NCBI GenBank assembly: GCA_964028335.1
Contig: CAXIIO010000436.1
Coordinates: 310,001 to 374,000 of the forward strand
Length of the DNA: 64,000 bases
Source of the DNA: Altica lythri
Taxonomy: Eukaryota; Arthropoda; Insecta; Coleoptera; Chrysomelidae
Direction of reading: 5' to 3'
The notes beneath the pieces were generated by a model, which ran no database searches, had not been told where the DNA came from, and saw only the letters and a list, made by a program, of their open reading frames with translations. Below, one piece after another: positions 12,111-27,683 of the stretch; position 1 is the first letter of the stretch, and each line of letters starts with the position of its first letter. The position numbers and the translations under genes are program-made.

Positions 12111-15100
12111 GCATCAATAACATCAATAGCATCAATAGCATCAATAACATCAATAACATCAATAACATCAATAACATCAATAGCATTAATAACATCAATA
12201 ACATCAATAGCATCAATAACATCAATAACATCAATAACATCAATAACATCAATAGCATCAATAGCATCAATAACATCAATAGCATCAATAACGTCAATGA
12301 CATCAATAACATTAATAGCATCAATAGCATCAATAGCATCAATAACATCAATAACATCAATAGCATCAATAGCATCAATAACATCAATAGCATCAATAGC
12401 ATCAATAGCATCAATAGCATCAATAACATCAATAACATCAATAACATCAATAGCATCAATAACATCAATAACATCAAAAACATCAATAACATCAATAGCA
12501 TCAATAACATCAATAACATCAATAGCATCAATAGCATCAATAGCATCAATAACATCAATAACATCAATAGCACAATAGCATCAATAACATCAATAACATC
12601 AATAGCATCAATAACATCAATAGCATTAATAACATCAATAACATCAATAACATCAATAACATCAATAACATCAATAACATTAATAACATCAATAACATCA
12701 ATAACATCAATAACATCAATAGCATCAATAACATCAATAACATCAATAGCATCAATAACATCAATAACATCAATAACATCAATAACATCAATAACATCAA
12801 TAACATCAATAACATCAATAACATCAATAACATCAATAACATCAATAACATCAATAACATCAATAACATCAATAGCATTAATAACATCAAGGGCATCAAT
12901 AACATCAATAGCATCAATAACATCAATAGCATCAATAACATCAATAGCATCAATAACATCAATAGCATCAATAACATCAATAGCATCAATAGCATCAATA
13001 GCATCAATAACATCAATAACATCAATAGCATCAATAACATCAATAGCATTAATAACATCAATAACATCAATAACATCAATAACATCAATAACATCAATAA
13101 CATTAATAACATCAATAACATCAATAACATCAATAACATCAATAGCATCAATAACATCAATAACATCAATAGCATCAATAACATCAATAGCATCAATAAC
13201 ATCAATAGCATCAATAACATCAATAGCATCAATAACATCAATAATATCAATAACATCAATAACATCAATAGCATTAATAACATCAATAGCATCAATAACA
13301 TCAATAACATCAATAACATCCATAACATCAATAGCATCAACAGCATCAATAACATCCATAACATCAATAGCATCAACAGCATCAATAGCATCAATAACAT
13401 CAATAACATCAATAACATCAATAACATTAATAACATCAATAACATCAATAACATCAATAACATCAATAGCATCAATAACATCAATAACATCAATAGCATC
13501 AATAACATCAATAGCATCAATAACATCAATAACATCAATAACATCAATAACATCAATAACATTAATAACATCAATAACATCAATAACATCAATAACATCA
13601 ATAACATCAATAACATCAATAGCATTAATAACATCAATAGCATCAATAACATCAATAGCATCAATAACATCAATAGCATCAATAACATCAATAGCATCAA
13701 TAACATCAATAGCATCAATAACATCAATAACATCAATAACATCAATAACATCAATAGCATTAATAACATCAATAGCATCAATAACATCAATAACATCAAT
13801 AACATCCATAACATCAATAGCATCAACAGCATCAATAACATCCATAACATCAATAGCATCAACAGCATCAATAGCATCAATAACATCAATAACATCAATA
13901 ACATCAATAACATTAATAACATCAATAACATCAATAACATCAATAACATCAATAACATCAATAGCATCAATAGCATCAATAACATCAATAGCATCAATAG
14001 CATCAATAGCATCAATAGCATCAATAGCATCAATAACATCAATAACATCAATAGCATCAATAGCATCAATAGCATCAATAACATCAATAGCATCAATAGC
14101 ATCAATAACATCAATAACATCAATAGCGTCAATAGCATCAATAGCATCAATAGCATCAATAACATCAATAACATTAATAACATCAATAGCACCAATAACA
14201 TCAATAACATCAATAACATCAATAGCATCAATAGCATCAATAGCATCAATAACATCAATAACATCAATAGCATCAATAGCATCAATAACATCAATAGCAT
14301 CAATAGCATCAATAGCATCAATAGCATCAATAACATCAATAACATCAATAACATCAATAGCATCAATAACATCAATAACATCAAAAACATCAATAACATC
14401 AATAGCATCAATAACATCAATAACATCAATAGCATCAATAGCATCAATAGCATCAATAACATCAATAACATCAATAGCATCAATAGCATCAATAACATCA
14501 ATAACATCAATAGCATCAATAACATCAATAGCATTAATAACATCAATAACATCAATAACATCAATAACATCAATAACATCAATAACATCAATAACATTAA
14601 TAACATCAATAACATCAATAACATCAATAACATCAATAGCATCAATAACATCAATAACATCAATAGCATCAATAACATCAATAACATCAATAACATCAAT
14701 AACATCAATAACATTAATAACATCAATAACATCAATAACATCAATAACATCAATAACATCAATAACATCAATAACATCAATAGCATTAATAACATCAATA
14801 GCATCAATAACATCAATAGCATCAATAACATTAATAGCATCAATAACATCAATAGCATCAATAACATCAATAGCATCAATAACATCAATAGCATCAATAA
14901 CATCAATAGCATCAATAGCATCAATAACATCAATAGCATCAATAGCATCAATAACATCAATAGCATCAATAGCATCAATAGCATCAATAGCATCAATAAC
15001 ATCAATAACATCAATAGCATCAATAGCATCAATAGCATCAATAACATCAATAGCATCAATAGCATCAATAACATCAATAACATCAATAGCGTCAATAGCA

Positions 15101-16186
15101 TCAATAGCATCAATAGCATCAATAACATCAATAACATTAATAACATCAATAGCACCAATAACATCAATAACATCAATAACATCAATAGCATCAATAGCAT
15201 CAATAGCATCAATAACATCAATAACATCAATAGCATCAATAGCATCAATAACATCAATAGCATCAATAGCATCAATAGCATCAATAGCATCAATAACATC
15301 AATAACATCAATAACATCAATAGCATCAATAACATCAATAACATCAAAAACATCAATAACATCAATAGCATCAATAACATCAATAACATCAATAGCATCA
15401 ATAGCATCAATAGCATCAATAACATCAATAACATCAATAGCATCAATAGCATCAATAACATCAATAACATCAATAGCATCAATAACATCAATAGCATTAA
15501 TAACATCAATAACATCAATAACATCAATAACATCAATAACATCAATAACATTAATAACATCAATAACATCAATAACATCAATAACATCAATAGCATCAAT
15601 AACATCAATAACATCAATAGCATCAATAACATCAATAACATCAATAACATCAATAACATCAATAACATCAATAACATTAATAACATCAATAACATCAATA
15701 ACATCAATAACATCAATAACATCAATAACATCAATAACATCAATAGCATTAATAACATCAATAGCATCAATAACATCAATAGCATCAATAACATCAATAG
15801 GATCAATAACATCAATAGCATCAATAACATCAATAGCATCAATAACATCAATAACATCAATAACATCAATAACATCAATAGCATTAATAACATCAATAGC
15901 ATCAATAACATCAATAACATCAATAACATCCATAACATCAATAGCATCAACAGCATCAATAACATCCATAACATCAATAGCATCAACAGCATCAATAGCA
16001 TCAATAACATCAATAACATCAATAACATCAATAACATTAATAACATCAATAACATCAATAACATCAATAACATCAATAACATCAATAACATTAATAACAT
16101 CAATAACATCAATAGCATCAATAACATCAATAACATCAATAGCATCAATAACATCAATAGCATCAATAACATCAATAGCATCAATA
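12111..16186 (+). repeat. Rearranged HOR segment with two M4-M5-M6 ends close together
   Basis: M1 at 12291 lacks acatcacta and is the last M1 until 20143. acatcaaaa lies at 12471. Doublets are at 13316/13352 and 13802/13838 (486 bp apart), then M4 14126, M5 14189, M6 14378, again M4 15089, M5 15152, M6 15341, and a doublet at 15926/15962. The two M5 markers are only 963 bp apart, about half the usual 1.9 kb, so most of one half-unit is missing. No gene is seen. Confidence 0.75.
12570..12577 (+). other. Private 8-bp monomer (gcacaata, 1-bp deletion)
   Basis: One T is missing from a gcatcaata monomer. The deleted base differs from that of the recurrent gcatcaat monomer of module J, so this is an independent event, seen once in the window. 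It lies 99 bp after acatcaaaa at 12471. Confidence 0.85.
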
Positions 16187-16411
16187 ACATCATTAACATA
16201 AATAACATCAATAACATCAATAGCATCAATAACATCAATAACATCAATAGCATCAATAACATCAATAACATCAATAACATCAATAGCATCAATAACATCA
16301 ATAGCATCAATAGCATCAATAACATCAAAAACATCAATAACATCAATAGCATCAATAACATCAATAACATCAATAACATCAATAGCATCAATAACATCAA
16401 TAGCATCAATA
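16187..16411 (+). repeat. Module K copy 3 (225 bp)
   Basis: acatcatta at 16187, acataaata at 16196, acatcaaaa at 16322 (90 bp before the 8-bp monomer). Confidence 0.78.
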
Positions 16412-16716
16412 GCATCAATGCATCAATAACATCAATAACATCAATAGCATCAATAGCATCAATAACATCAATAGTATCAATAGCATCAATAGCATCAATA
16501 ACATCAATAGCATCAATAACATCAATAACATCAATAGCATCAATAACATCAATAGCATCAATAACATCAATAGCATCAATAAAATCATTAACATAAATAA
16601 CATCAATAACATCAATAGCATCAATAACATCAATAACATCAATAGCATCAATAACATCAATAACATCAATAACATCAATAACATCCATAACATCAATAGC
16701 ATCAACAGCATCAATG
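16412..16716 (+). repeat. Junction module J copy 3 (305 bp)
   Basis: 8-bp monomer at 16412-16419 and aaatcatta at 16582 (+170). One extra acatcaata before acatccata makes it 9 bp longer than the other copies. A ccatcaata monomer follows shortly after the terminal gcatcaatg. Confidence 0.83.
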
Positions 16717-18110
16717 GCATCAATACCATCAATAGCATCAATAGCATCAATAACATCAATAACATCAATAACATCAATAGCATCAATAACATCAATAGCA
16801 TCAATAGCATCAATAACATCAAAAACATCAATAACATCAATAGCATCAATAACATCAATAACATCAATAACATCAATAGCATCAATAACATCAATAGCAT
16901 CAATAGCATCAATGCATCAATAACATCAATAACATCAATAGTATCAATAGCATCAATAACATCAATAGTATCAATAGCATCAATAGCATCAATAACATCA
17001 ATAGCATCAATAACATCAATAACATCAATAGCATCAATAACATCAATAGCATCAATAACATCAATAGCATCAATAACATCAATAGCATCAATAGCATCAA
17101 TAACATCAATAGCATCAATAGCATCAATAACATCAATAGCATCAATAGCATCAATAGCATCAATAGCATCAATAGCATCAATAACATCAATAACATCAAT
17201 AGCATCAATAGCATCAATAGCATCAATAACATCAATAGCATCAATAGCATCAATAACATCAATAAAATCAATAGCGTCAATAGCATCAATAGCATCAATA
17301 GCATCAATAACATCAATAACATTAATAACATCAATAGCACCAATAACATCAATAACATCAATAACATCAATAGCATCAATAGCATCAATAGCATCAATAA
17401 CATCAATAACATCAATAGCATCAATAGCATCAATAACATCAATAGCATCAATAGCATCAATAGCATCAATAGCATCAATAACATCAATAACATCAATAAC
17501 ATCAATAGCATCAATAACATCAATAACATCAAAAACATCAATAACATCAATAGCATCAATAACATCAATAACATCAATAGCATCAATAGCATCAATAGCA
17601 TCAATAACATCAATAACATCAATAGCATCAATAGCATCAATAACATCAATAACATCAATAGCATCAATAACATCAATAGCATTAATAACATCAATAACAT
17701 CAATAACATCAATAACATCAATAACATCAATAACATTAATAACATCAATAACATCAATAACATCAATAACATCAATAGCATCAATAACATCAATAACATC
17801 AATAGCATCAATAACATCAATAACATCAATAACATCAATAACATCAATAACATTAATAACATCAATAACATCAATAACATCAATAACATCAATAACATCA
17901 ATAACATCAATAGCATTAATAACATCAATAGCATCAATAACATCAATAGCATCAATAACATCAATAACATCAATAACATCAATAGCATCAGTAACATCAA
18001 TAGCATCAATAGCATCAATAACATCAAAAACATCAATAACATCAATAGCATCAATAACATCAATAACATCAATAACATCAATAGCATCAATAACATCAAT
18101 AGCATCAATA
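16717..18110 (+). repeat. Hybrid segment with a partial J start and one M4-M5-M6 end
   Basis: acatcaaaa at 16816 precedes the 8-bp monomer at 16906 by 90 bp as in module K, but the following J is partial: two gtatcaata monomers and no aaatcatta patch. The segment then joins a G-type-rich B-half end with M4 17274, M5 17337 and M6 17526, and closes with another acatcaaaa at 18021, 90 bp before the next 8-bp monomer. Confidence 0.72.
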
Positions 18111-18298
18111 GCATCAATGCATCAATAACATCAATAACATCAATAGCATCAATAGCATCAATAACATCAATAGTATCAATAGCATCAATAGCATCAATAA
18201 CATCAATAGCATCAATAACATACATAACATCAATAGCATCAATAACATCAATAGCATCAATAACATCAATAGCATCAATAAAATCATTAACATAAATA
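18111..18298 (+). repeat. Junction module J copy 4 (truncated, hybrid end)
   Basis: 8-bp monomer at 18111-18118, aaatcatta at 18281 (+170), acataaata ending at 18298. The usual acatccata-gcatcaaca-gcatcaatg end is absent; the array passes into a mixed A/G-type run. acatacata at 18218 (+107) is shared only with J copy 5, which marks the two as sisters. Confidence 0.82.
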
Positions 18299-18820
18299 AC
18301 ATCAATAACATCAATAGCATCAATAACATCAATAACATCAATAGCATCAATAGCATCAATAACATCAATAGCATCAATAGCATCAATAGCATCAATAGCA
18401 TCAATAACATCAATAACATCAATAACATCAATAGCATCAATAACATCAATAGCATCAATAACATCAATAGCATCAATAACATCAATAACATCAATAACAT
18501 CAATAACATCAATAGCATTAATAACATCAATAGCATCAATAACATCAATAACATCAATAACATCCATAACATCAATAGCATCAACAGCATCAATAACATC
18601 CATAACATCAATAGCATCAACAGCATCAATAGCATCAATAACATCAATAACATCAATAACATCAATAACATTAATAACATCAATAACATCAATAACATCA
18701 ATAACATCAATAACATCAATAACATTAATAACATCAATAACATCAATAGCATCAATAACATCAATAACATCAATAGCATCAATAACATCAATAGCATCAA
18801 TAACATCAATAGCATCAATA
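18299..18820 (+). repeat. B-half end segment between J copy 4 and K copy 4
   Basis: Mixed monomers, then a gcattaata and a doublet at 18560/18596, then acattaata-containing A-type runs leading into acatcatta at 18821. This order is the usual lead-in to module K. No gene is seen. Confidence 0.7.
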
Positions 18821-19045
18821 ACATCATTAACATAAATAACATCAATAACATCAATAGCATCAATAACATCAATAACATCAATAGCATCAATAACATCAAT
18901 AACATCAATAACATCAATAGCATCAGTAACATCAATAGCATCAATAGCATCAATAACATCAAAAACATCAATAACATCAATAGCATCAATAACATCAATA
19001 ACATCAATAACATCAATAGCATCAATAACATCAATAGCATCAATA
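18821..19045 (+). repeat. Module K copy 4 (225 bp)
   Basis: acatcatta at 18821, acataaata at 18830, acatcaaaa at 18956 (90 bp before the 8-bp monomer). A private gcatcagta variant lies at about 18922. Confidence 0.78.
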
Positions 19046-19341
19046 GCATCAATGCATCAATAACATCAATAACATCAATAGCATCAATAGCATCAATAAC
19101 ATCAATAGTATCAATAGCATCAATAGCATCAATAACATCAATAGCATCAATAACATACATAACATCAATAGCATCAATAACATCAATAGCATCAATAACA
19201 TCAATAGCATCAATAAAATCATTAACATAAATAACATCAATAACATCAATAGCATCAATAACATCAATAACATCAATAGCATCAATAACATCAATAACAT
19301 CAATAACATCCATAACATCAATAGCATCAACAGCATCAATG
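19046..19341 (+). repeat. Junction module J copy 5 (296 bp)
   Basis: 8-bp monomer at 19046-19053, acatacata at 19153 shared with copy 4, aaatcatta at 19216. The terminal gcatcaatg is followed by gtatcaata instead of gcatcaata. Confidence 0.85.
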
Positions 19342-20142
19342 GTATCAATAACATCAATAGCATCAATAGCATCAATAACATCAATAACATCAATAACATC
19401 AATAGCATCAATAACATCAATAACATCAATAGCATCAATAACATCAATAACATCAAAAACATCAATAACATCAATAGCATCAATAACATCAATAACATCA
19501 ATAGCATCAATAGCATCAATAGTATCAATAACATCAATAACATCAATAGCATCAATAGCATCAATAACATCAATAACATCAATAGCATCAATAACATCAA
19601 TAGCATTAATAACATCAATAACATCAATAACATCAATAACATCAATAACATCAATAACATTAATAACATCAATAACATCAATAACATCAATAACATCAAT
19701 AGCATCAATAACATCAATAACATCAATAGCATCAATAACATCAATAACATCAATAACATCAATAACATCAATAACATTAATAACATCAATAACATCAATA
19801 ACATCAATAACATCAATAACATCAATAACATCAATAACATCAATAACATCAATAGCATTAATAACATCAATAGCATCAATAACATCAATAGCATCAATAA
19901 CATCAATAGCATCAATAACATCAATAGCATCAATAACATCAATAGCATCAATAACATCAATAACATCAATAACATCAATAACATCAATAGCATTAATAAC
20001 ATCAATAGCATCAATAACATCAATAACATCAATAACATCCATAACATCAATAACATCAATAGCATCAATAACATCAATAACATCAATAACATCAATAACA
20101 TCAATAGCATCAATAGCATCAATAACATCAATAGCATCAATA
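19342..20142 (+). repeat. Post-J segment without M1, joined to an HOR start
   Basis: The usual post-J monomers lead to acatcaaaa at 19450, then gcattaata and acattaata blocks and one acatccata near 20037, before M1 at 20143. No M3, M4 or M5 is present. No gene is seen. Confidence 0.7.
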
Positions 20143-23100
20143 ACGTCAATGACATCAATAACATCAATAACATCACTAACATCAATAACATCAATAACAT
20201 CAATAACATCAATAACATCAATAACATCAATAACATCAATAACATCAATAGCATCAATAGCATCAATAGCATCAATAACATCAATAACATCAATAGCATC
20301 AATAGCATCAATAATATCAATAGCATCAATAGCATCAATAACATCAATAACATCAATAGCATTAATAACATCAATAGCATCAATAACATCAATAACATCA
20401 ATAACATCCATAACATCAATAGCATCAACAGCATCAATGGCATCAATAACATCAATAACATCAATAACATCAATAACATTAATAACATCAATAACATCAA
20501 TAACATCAATAACATCAATAACATCAATAGCATCAATAACATCAATAACATTAATAGCATCAATAGCATCAATAGCATCAATAACATCAATACCATCAAT
20601 AGCATCAATACCATCAATAGCATCAATAACATCAATAGCATCAATAACATCAATAGCATCAATAACATCAATAGCATCAATAACATCAATAGCATCAATA
20701 ACATCAATAACATTAATAGCATCAATAGCATCAATAACATCAATAGCATCAATAACATCAATAGCATCAATAACATCAATAGCATCAATAGCATCAATAG
20801 CATCAATAGCATCAATAACATCAATAGCATCAATAGCATCAATAGCATCAATAGCATCAATAGCATCAATAACATCAATAACATCAATAGCATCAATAGC
20901 ATCAATAGCATCAATAACATCAATAGCATCAATAGCATCAATAACATCAATAACATCAATAGCGTCAATAGCATCAATAGCATCAATAGCATCAATAACA
21001 TCAATAACATTAATAACATCAATAGCACCAATAACATCAATAACATCAATAACATCAATAGCATCAATAGCATCAATAGCATCAATAACATCAATAACAT
21101 CAATAGCATCAATAGCATCAATAACATCAATAGCATCAATAGCATCAATAGCATCAATAGCATCAATAACATCAATAACATCAATAACATCAATAGCATC
21201 AATAACATCAATAACATCAAAAACATCAATAACATCAATAGCATCAATAACATCAATAACATCAATAGCATCAATAGCATCAATAGCATCAATAACATCA
21301 ATAACATCAATAGCATCAATAGCATCAATAACATCAATAACATCAATAGCATCAATAACATCAATAGCATTAATAACATCAATAACATCAATAACATCAA
21401 TAACATCAATAATATCAATAACATCAATAACATCAATAACATCAATAGCATCAATAACATCAATAACATCAATAGCATCAATAACATCAATAACATCAAT
21501 AACATCAATAACATCAATAACATTAATAACATCAATAACATCAATAACATCAATAACATCAATAACATCAATAACATCAATAGCATTAATAACATCAATA
21601 GCATCAATAACATCAATAGCATCAATAACATTAATAGCATCAATAACATCAATAGCATCAATAACATCAATAGCATCAATAACATCAATAGCATCAATAG
21701 CATCAATAGCATCAATAACATCAATAACATCAATAGCATCAATAACATCAATAGCATTAATAACATCAATAACATCAATAACATCAATAACATCAATAAC
21801 ATCAATAACATCAATAACATTAATAACATCAATAACATCAATAACATCAATAACATCAATAGCATCAATAACATCAATAACATCAATAGCATCAATAACA
21901 TCAATAGCATCAATAACATCAATAGCATCAATAACATCAATAACATCAATAACATCAATAACATCAATAGCATTAATAACATCAATAGCATCAATAACAT
22001 CAATAACATCAATAACATCCATAACATCAATAGCATCAACAGCATCAATAACATCCATAACATCAATAGCATCAACAGCATCAATAGCATCAATAACATC
22101 AATAACATCAATAACATCAATAACATTAATAACATCAATAACATCAATAACATCAATAACATCAATAACATCAATAGCATCAATAACATCAATAACATCA
22201 ATAGCATCAATAACATCAATAGCATCAATAACATCAATAACATCAATAACATCAATAACATCAATAACATTAATAACATCAATAACATCAATAACATCAA
22301 TAACATCAATAACATCAATAACATCAATAACATCAATAGCATTAATAACATCAATAGCATCAATAACATCAATAGCATCAATAACATCAATAGCATCAAT
22401 AACATCAATAGCATCAATAACATCAATAGCATCAATAACATCAATAACATCAATAACATCAATAACATCAATAGCATTAATAACATCAATAGCATCAATA
22501 ACATCAATAACATCAATAACATCCATAACATCAATAGCATCAACAGCATCAATAACATCCATAACATCAATAGCATCAACAGCATCAATAGCATCAATAA
22601 CATCAATAACATCAATAACATCAATAACATTAATAACATCAATAACATCAATAACATCAATAACATCAATAACATCAATAACATCAATAGCATCAATAGC
22701 ATCAATAACATCAATAGCATCAATAGCATCAATAGCATCAATAGCATCAATAGCATCAATAACATCAATAACATCAATAGCATCAATAGCATCAATAGCA
22801 TCAATAACATCAATAGCATCAATAGCATCAATAACATCAATAACATCAATAGCGTCAATAGCATCAATAGCATCAATAGCATCAATAACATCAATAACAT
22901 TAATAACATCAATAGCACCAATAACATCAATAACATCAATAACATCAATAGCATCAATAGCATCAATAGCATCAATAACATCAATAACATCAATAGCATC
23001 AATAGCATCAATAACATCAATAGCATCAATAGCATCAATAGCATCAATAGCATCAATAACATCAATAACATCAATAACATCAATAGCATCAATAACATCA

Positions 23101-24038
23101 ATAACATCAAAAACATCAATAACATCAATAGCATCAATAACATCAATAACATCAATAGCATCAATAGCATCAATAGCATCAATAACATCAATAACATCAA
23201 TAGCATCAATAGCATCAATAACATCAATAACATCAATAGCATCAATAACATCAATAGCATTAATAACATCAATAACATCAATAACATCAATAACATCAAT
23301 AACATCAATAACATTAATAACATCAATAACATCAATAACATCAATAACATCAATAGCATCAATAACATAAATAACATCAATAGCATCAATAACATCAATA
23401 ACATCAATAACATCAATAACATCAATAACATTAATAACATCAATAACATCAATAACATCAATAACATCAATAACATCAATAACATCAATAACATCAATAG
23501 CATTAATAACATCAATAGCATCAATAACATCAATAGCATCAATAACATCAATAGCATCAATAGCATCAATGCATCAATAACATCAATAACATCAATAGCA
23601 TCAATAGCATCAATAACATCAATAGTATCAATAGCATCAATAGCATCAATAACATCAATAGCATCAATAACATCAATAACATCAATAGCATCAATAACAT
23701 CAATAGCATCAATAACATCAATAGCATCAATAAAATCATTAACATAAATAACATCAATAACATCAATAGCATCAATAACATCAATAACATCAATAGCATC
23801 AATAACATCAATAACATCAATAACATCCATAACATCAATAGCATCAACAGCATCAATGGCATCAATAACATCAATAGCATCAATAGCATCAATAACATCA
23901 ATAACATCAATAACATCAATAACATCAATAGCATCAATAACATCAATAACATCAATAGCATCAATAACATCAATAACATCAATAACATCAATAACATCAA
24001 TAGCATCAATAGCATCAATAACATCAATAGCATCAATA
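20143..24038 (+). repeat. HOR unit with complete A and B halves plus a J insertion
   Basis: M1 20143, M2 from 20404 (+261), M3 20593 (+450), M4 20962, M5 21025, M6 21214, doublets 22015/22051 and 22519, M4 22852, M5 22915, M6 23104, then module J at 23563-23858 before the next M1. M5-to-M5 distance is 1,890 bp (210 monomers). An isolated acataaata lies at 23365. Confidence 0.82.
23563..23858 (+). repeat. Junction module J copy 6 (296 bp)
   Basis: 8-bp monomer at 23563-23570, aaatcatta at 23733 (+170), acataaata at 23742, terminal gcatcaatg ending at 23858. It lies between M6 (23104) and M1 (24039) and is the last J for 16.6 kb. Confidence 0.86.
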
Positions 24039-27000
24039 ACGTCAATGACATCAATAACATCAATAACATCACTAACATCAATAACATCAATAACATCAAT
24101 AACATCAATAACATCAATAACATCAATAACATCAATAACATCAAGAGCATCAATAGCATCAATAGCATCAATAACATCAATAACATCAATAGCATCAATA
24201 GCATCAATAACATCAATAGCATCAATAGCATCAATAACATCAATAACATCAATAGCATTAATAACATCAATAGCATCAATAACATCAATAACATCAATAA
24301 CATCCATAACATCAATAGCATCAACAGCATCAATGGCATCAATAACATCAATAACATCAATAACATCAATAACATTAATAACATCAATAACATCAATAAC
24401 ATCAATAACATCAATAACATCAATAGCATCAATAACATCAATAACATTAATAGCATCAATAGCATCAATAGCATCAATAACATCAATACCATCAATAGCA
24501 TCAATACCATCAATAGCATCAATAACATCAATAGCATCAATAACATCAATAGCATCAATAACATCAATAGCATCAATAACATCAATAGCATCAATAACAT
24601 CAATAACATTAATAGCATCAATAGCATCAATAACATCAATAGCATCAATAACATCAATAGCATCAATAACATCAATAGCATCAATAGCATCAATAACATC
24701 AATAGCATCAATAGCATCAATAACATCAATAGCGTCAATAGCATCAATAGCATCAATAGCATCAATAACATCAATAACATTAATAACATCAATAGCACCA
24801 ATAACATCAATAACATCAATAACATCAATAGCATCAATAGCATCAATAGCATCAATAACATCAATAACATCAATAGCATCAATAGCATCAATAACATCAA
24901 TAGCATCAATAACATCAATAGCATCAATAGCATCAATAACATCAATAACATCAATAACATCAATAGCATCAATAACATCAATAACATCAAAAACATCAAT
25001 AACATCAATAGCATCAATAACATCAATAACATCAATAGCATCAATAGCATCAATAGCATCAATAACATCAATAACATCAATAGCATCAATAGCATCAATA
25101 ACATCAATAACATCAATAGCATCAATAACATCAATAGCATTAATAACATCAATAACATCAATAACATCAATAACATCAATAACATCAATAACATCAATAA
25201 CATTAATAACATCAATAACATCAATAACATCAATAACATCAATAGCATCAATAACATCAATAACATCAATAGCATCAATAACATCAATAACATCAATAAC
25301 ATCAATAACATCAATAACATTAATAACATCAATAACATCAATAACATCAATAACATCAATAACATCAATAACATCAATAACATCAATAGCATTAATAACA
25401 TCAATAGCATCAATAACATCAATAGCATCAATAACATCAATAGCATCAATAACATCAATAGCATCAATAACATCAATAGCATCAATAACATCAATAGCAT
25501 CAATAGCATCAATAGCATCAATAACATCAATAACATCAATAGCATCAATAACATCAATAGCATTAATAACATCAATAACATCAATAACATCAATAACATC
25601 AATAACATCAATAACATTAATAACATCAATAACATCAATAACATCAATAACATCAATAGCATCAATAACATTAATAACATCAATAGCATCAATAACATCA
25701 ATAACATCAATAGCATCAATAACATCAATAGCATCAATAACATCAATAGCATCAATAACATCAATAACATCAATAACATCAATAACATCAATAGCATTAA
25801 TAACATCAATAGCATCAATAACATCAATAACATCAATAACATCCATAACATCAATAGCATCAACAGCATCAATAACATCCATAACATCAATAGCATCAAC
25901 AGCATCAATAGCATCAATAACATCAATAACATCAATAACATCAATAACATTAATAACATCAATAACATCAATAACATCAATAACATCAATAGCATCAATA
26001 ACATCAATAACATCAATAGCATCAATAACATCAATAGCATCAATAACATCAATAACATCAATAACATCAATAACATCAATAACATTAATAACATCAATAA
26101 CATCAATAACATCAATAACATCAATAACATCAATAACATCAATAGCATTAATAACATCAATAGCATCAATAACATCAATAGCATCAATAACATCAATAGC
26201 ATCAATAACATCAATAGCATCAATAACATCAATAGCATCAATAACATCAATAACATCAATAACATCAATAACATCAATAGCATTAATAACATCAATAGCA
26301 TCAATAACATCAATAACATCAATAACATCCATAACATCAATAGCATCAACAGCATCAATAACATCCATAACATCAATAGCATCAACAGCATCAATAGCAT
26401 CAATAACATCAATAACATCAATAACATCAATAACATTAATAACATCAATAACATCAATAACATCAATAACATCAATAACATCAATAGCATCAATAGCATC
26501 AATAACATCAATAGCATCAATAGCATCAATAGCATCAATAGCATCAATAGCATCAATAACATCAATAACATCAATAGCATCAATAGCATCAATAGCATCA
26601 ATAACATCAATAGCATCAATAGCATCAATAACATCAATAACATCAATAGCGTCAATAGCATCAATAGCATCAATAGCATCAATAACATCAATAACATTAA
26701 TAACATCAATAGCACCAATAACATCAATAACATCAATAACATCAATAGCATCAATAGCATCAATAGCATCAATAACATCAATAACATCAATAGCATCAAT
26801 AGCATCAATAACATCAATAGCATCAATAGCATCAATAGCATCAATAGCATCAATAACATCAATAACATCAATAACATCAATAGCATCAATAACATCAATA
26901 ACATCAAAAACATCAATAACATCAATAGCATCAATAACATCAATAACATCAATAGCATCAATAGCATCAATAGCATCAATAACATCAATAACATCAATAG

Positions 27001-27683
27001 CATCAATAGCATCAATAACATCAATAACATCAATAGCATCAGTAACATCAATAGCATTAATAACATCAATAACATCAATAACATCAATAACATCAATAAC
27101 ATCAATAACATTAATAACATCAATAACATCAATAACATCAATAACATCAATAACATCAATAGCATCAATAACATCAATAACATCAATAGCATCAATAACA
27201 TCAATAACATCAATAACATCAATAACATCAATAACATTAATAACATCAATAACATCAATAACATCAATAACATCAATAACATCAATAACATCAATAACAT
27301 CAATAACATCAATAGCATTAATAACATCAATAGCATCAATAACATCAATAGCATCAATAACATCAATAGCATCAATAACATCAATAGCATCAATAACATC
27401 AATAGCATCAATAACATCAATAGCATCAATAACATCAATAGCATCAATAGCATCAATAACATCAATAGCATCAATAGCATCAATAACATCAATAGCATCA
27501 ATAGCATCAATAGCATCAATAGCATCAATAGCATCAATAACATCAATAACATCAATAGCATCAATAGCATCAATAGCATCAATAACATCAATAACATTAA
27601 TAGCATCAATAACATCAATAACATCAATAACATCAATAACATCAATAGCATCAATAGCATCAATAACATCAATAGCATCAATA
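24039..27683 (+). repeat. HOR unit (3,645 bp, 405 monomers)
   Basis: M1 24039, M2 from 24300 (+261), M3 24489 (+450), M4 24732, M5 24795, M6 24984, doublets 25839/25875 and 26325 (486 bp apart), M4 26649, M5 26712, M6 26901. The M3-to-M4 interval is about 14 monomers shorter than in the reference unit; otherwise it is complete. A private gcatcaata change to a 'gagc' start occurs near 24144. Confidence 0.83.

Noticed and set aside
23733..23750. Yeast-like replication origin motif (reverse complement of the acataaata region matches 10 of 11 positions of the ARS consensus)
   Set aside because: The motif is AT-rich and degenerate, so such matches are cheap, and nothing else about the region supports an origin. 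It is kept only as a note on the J/K patches.
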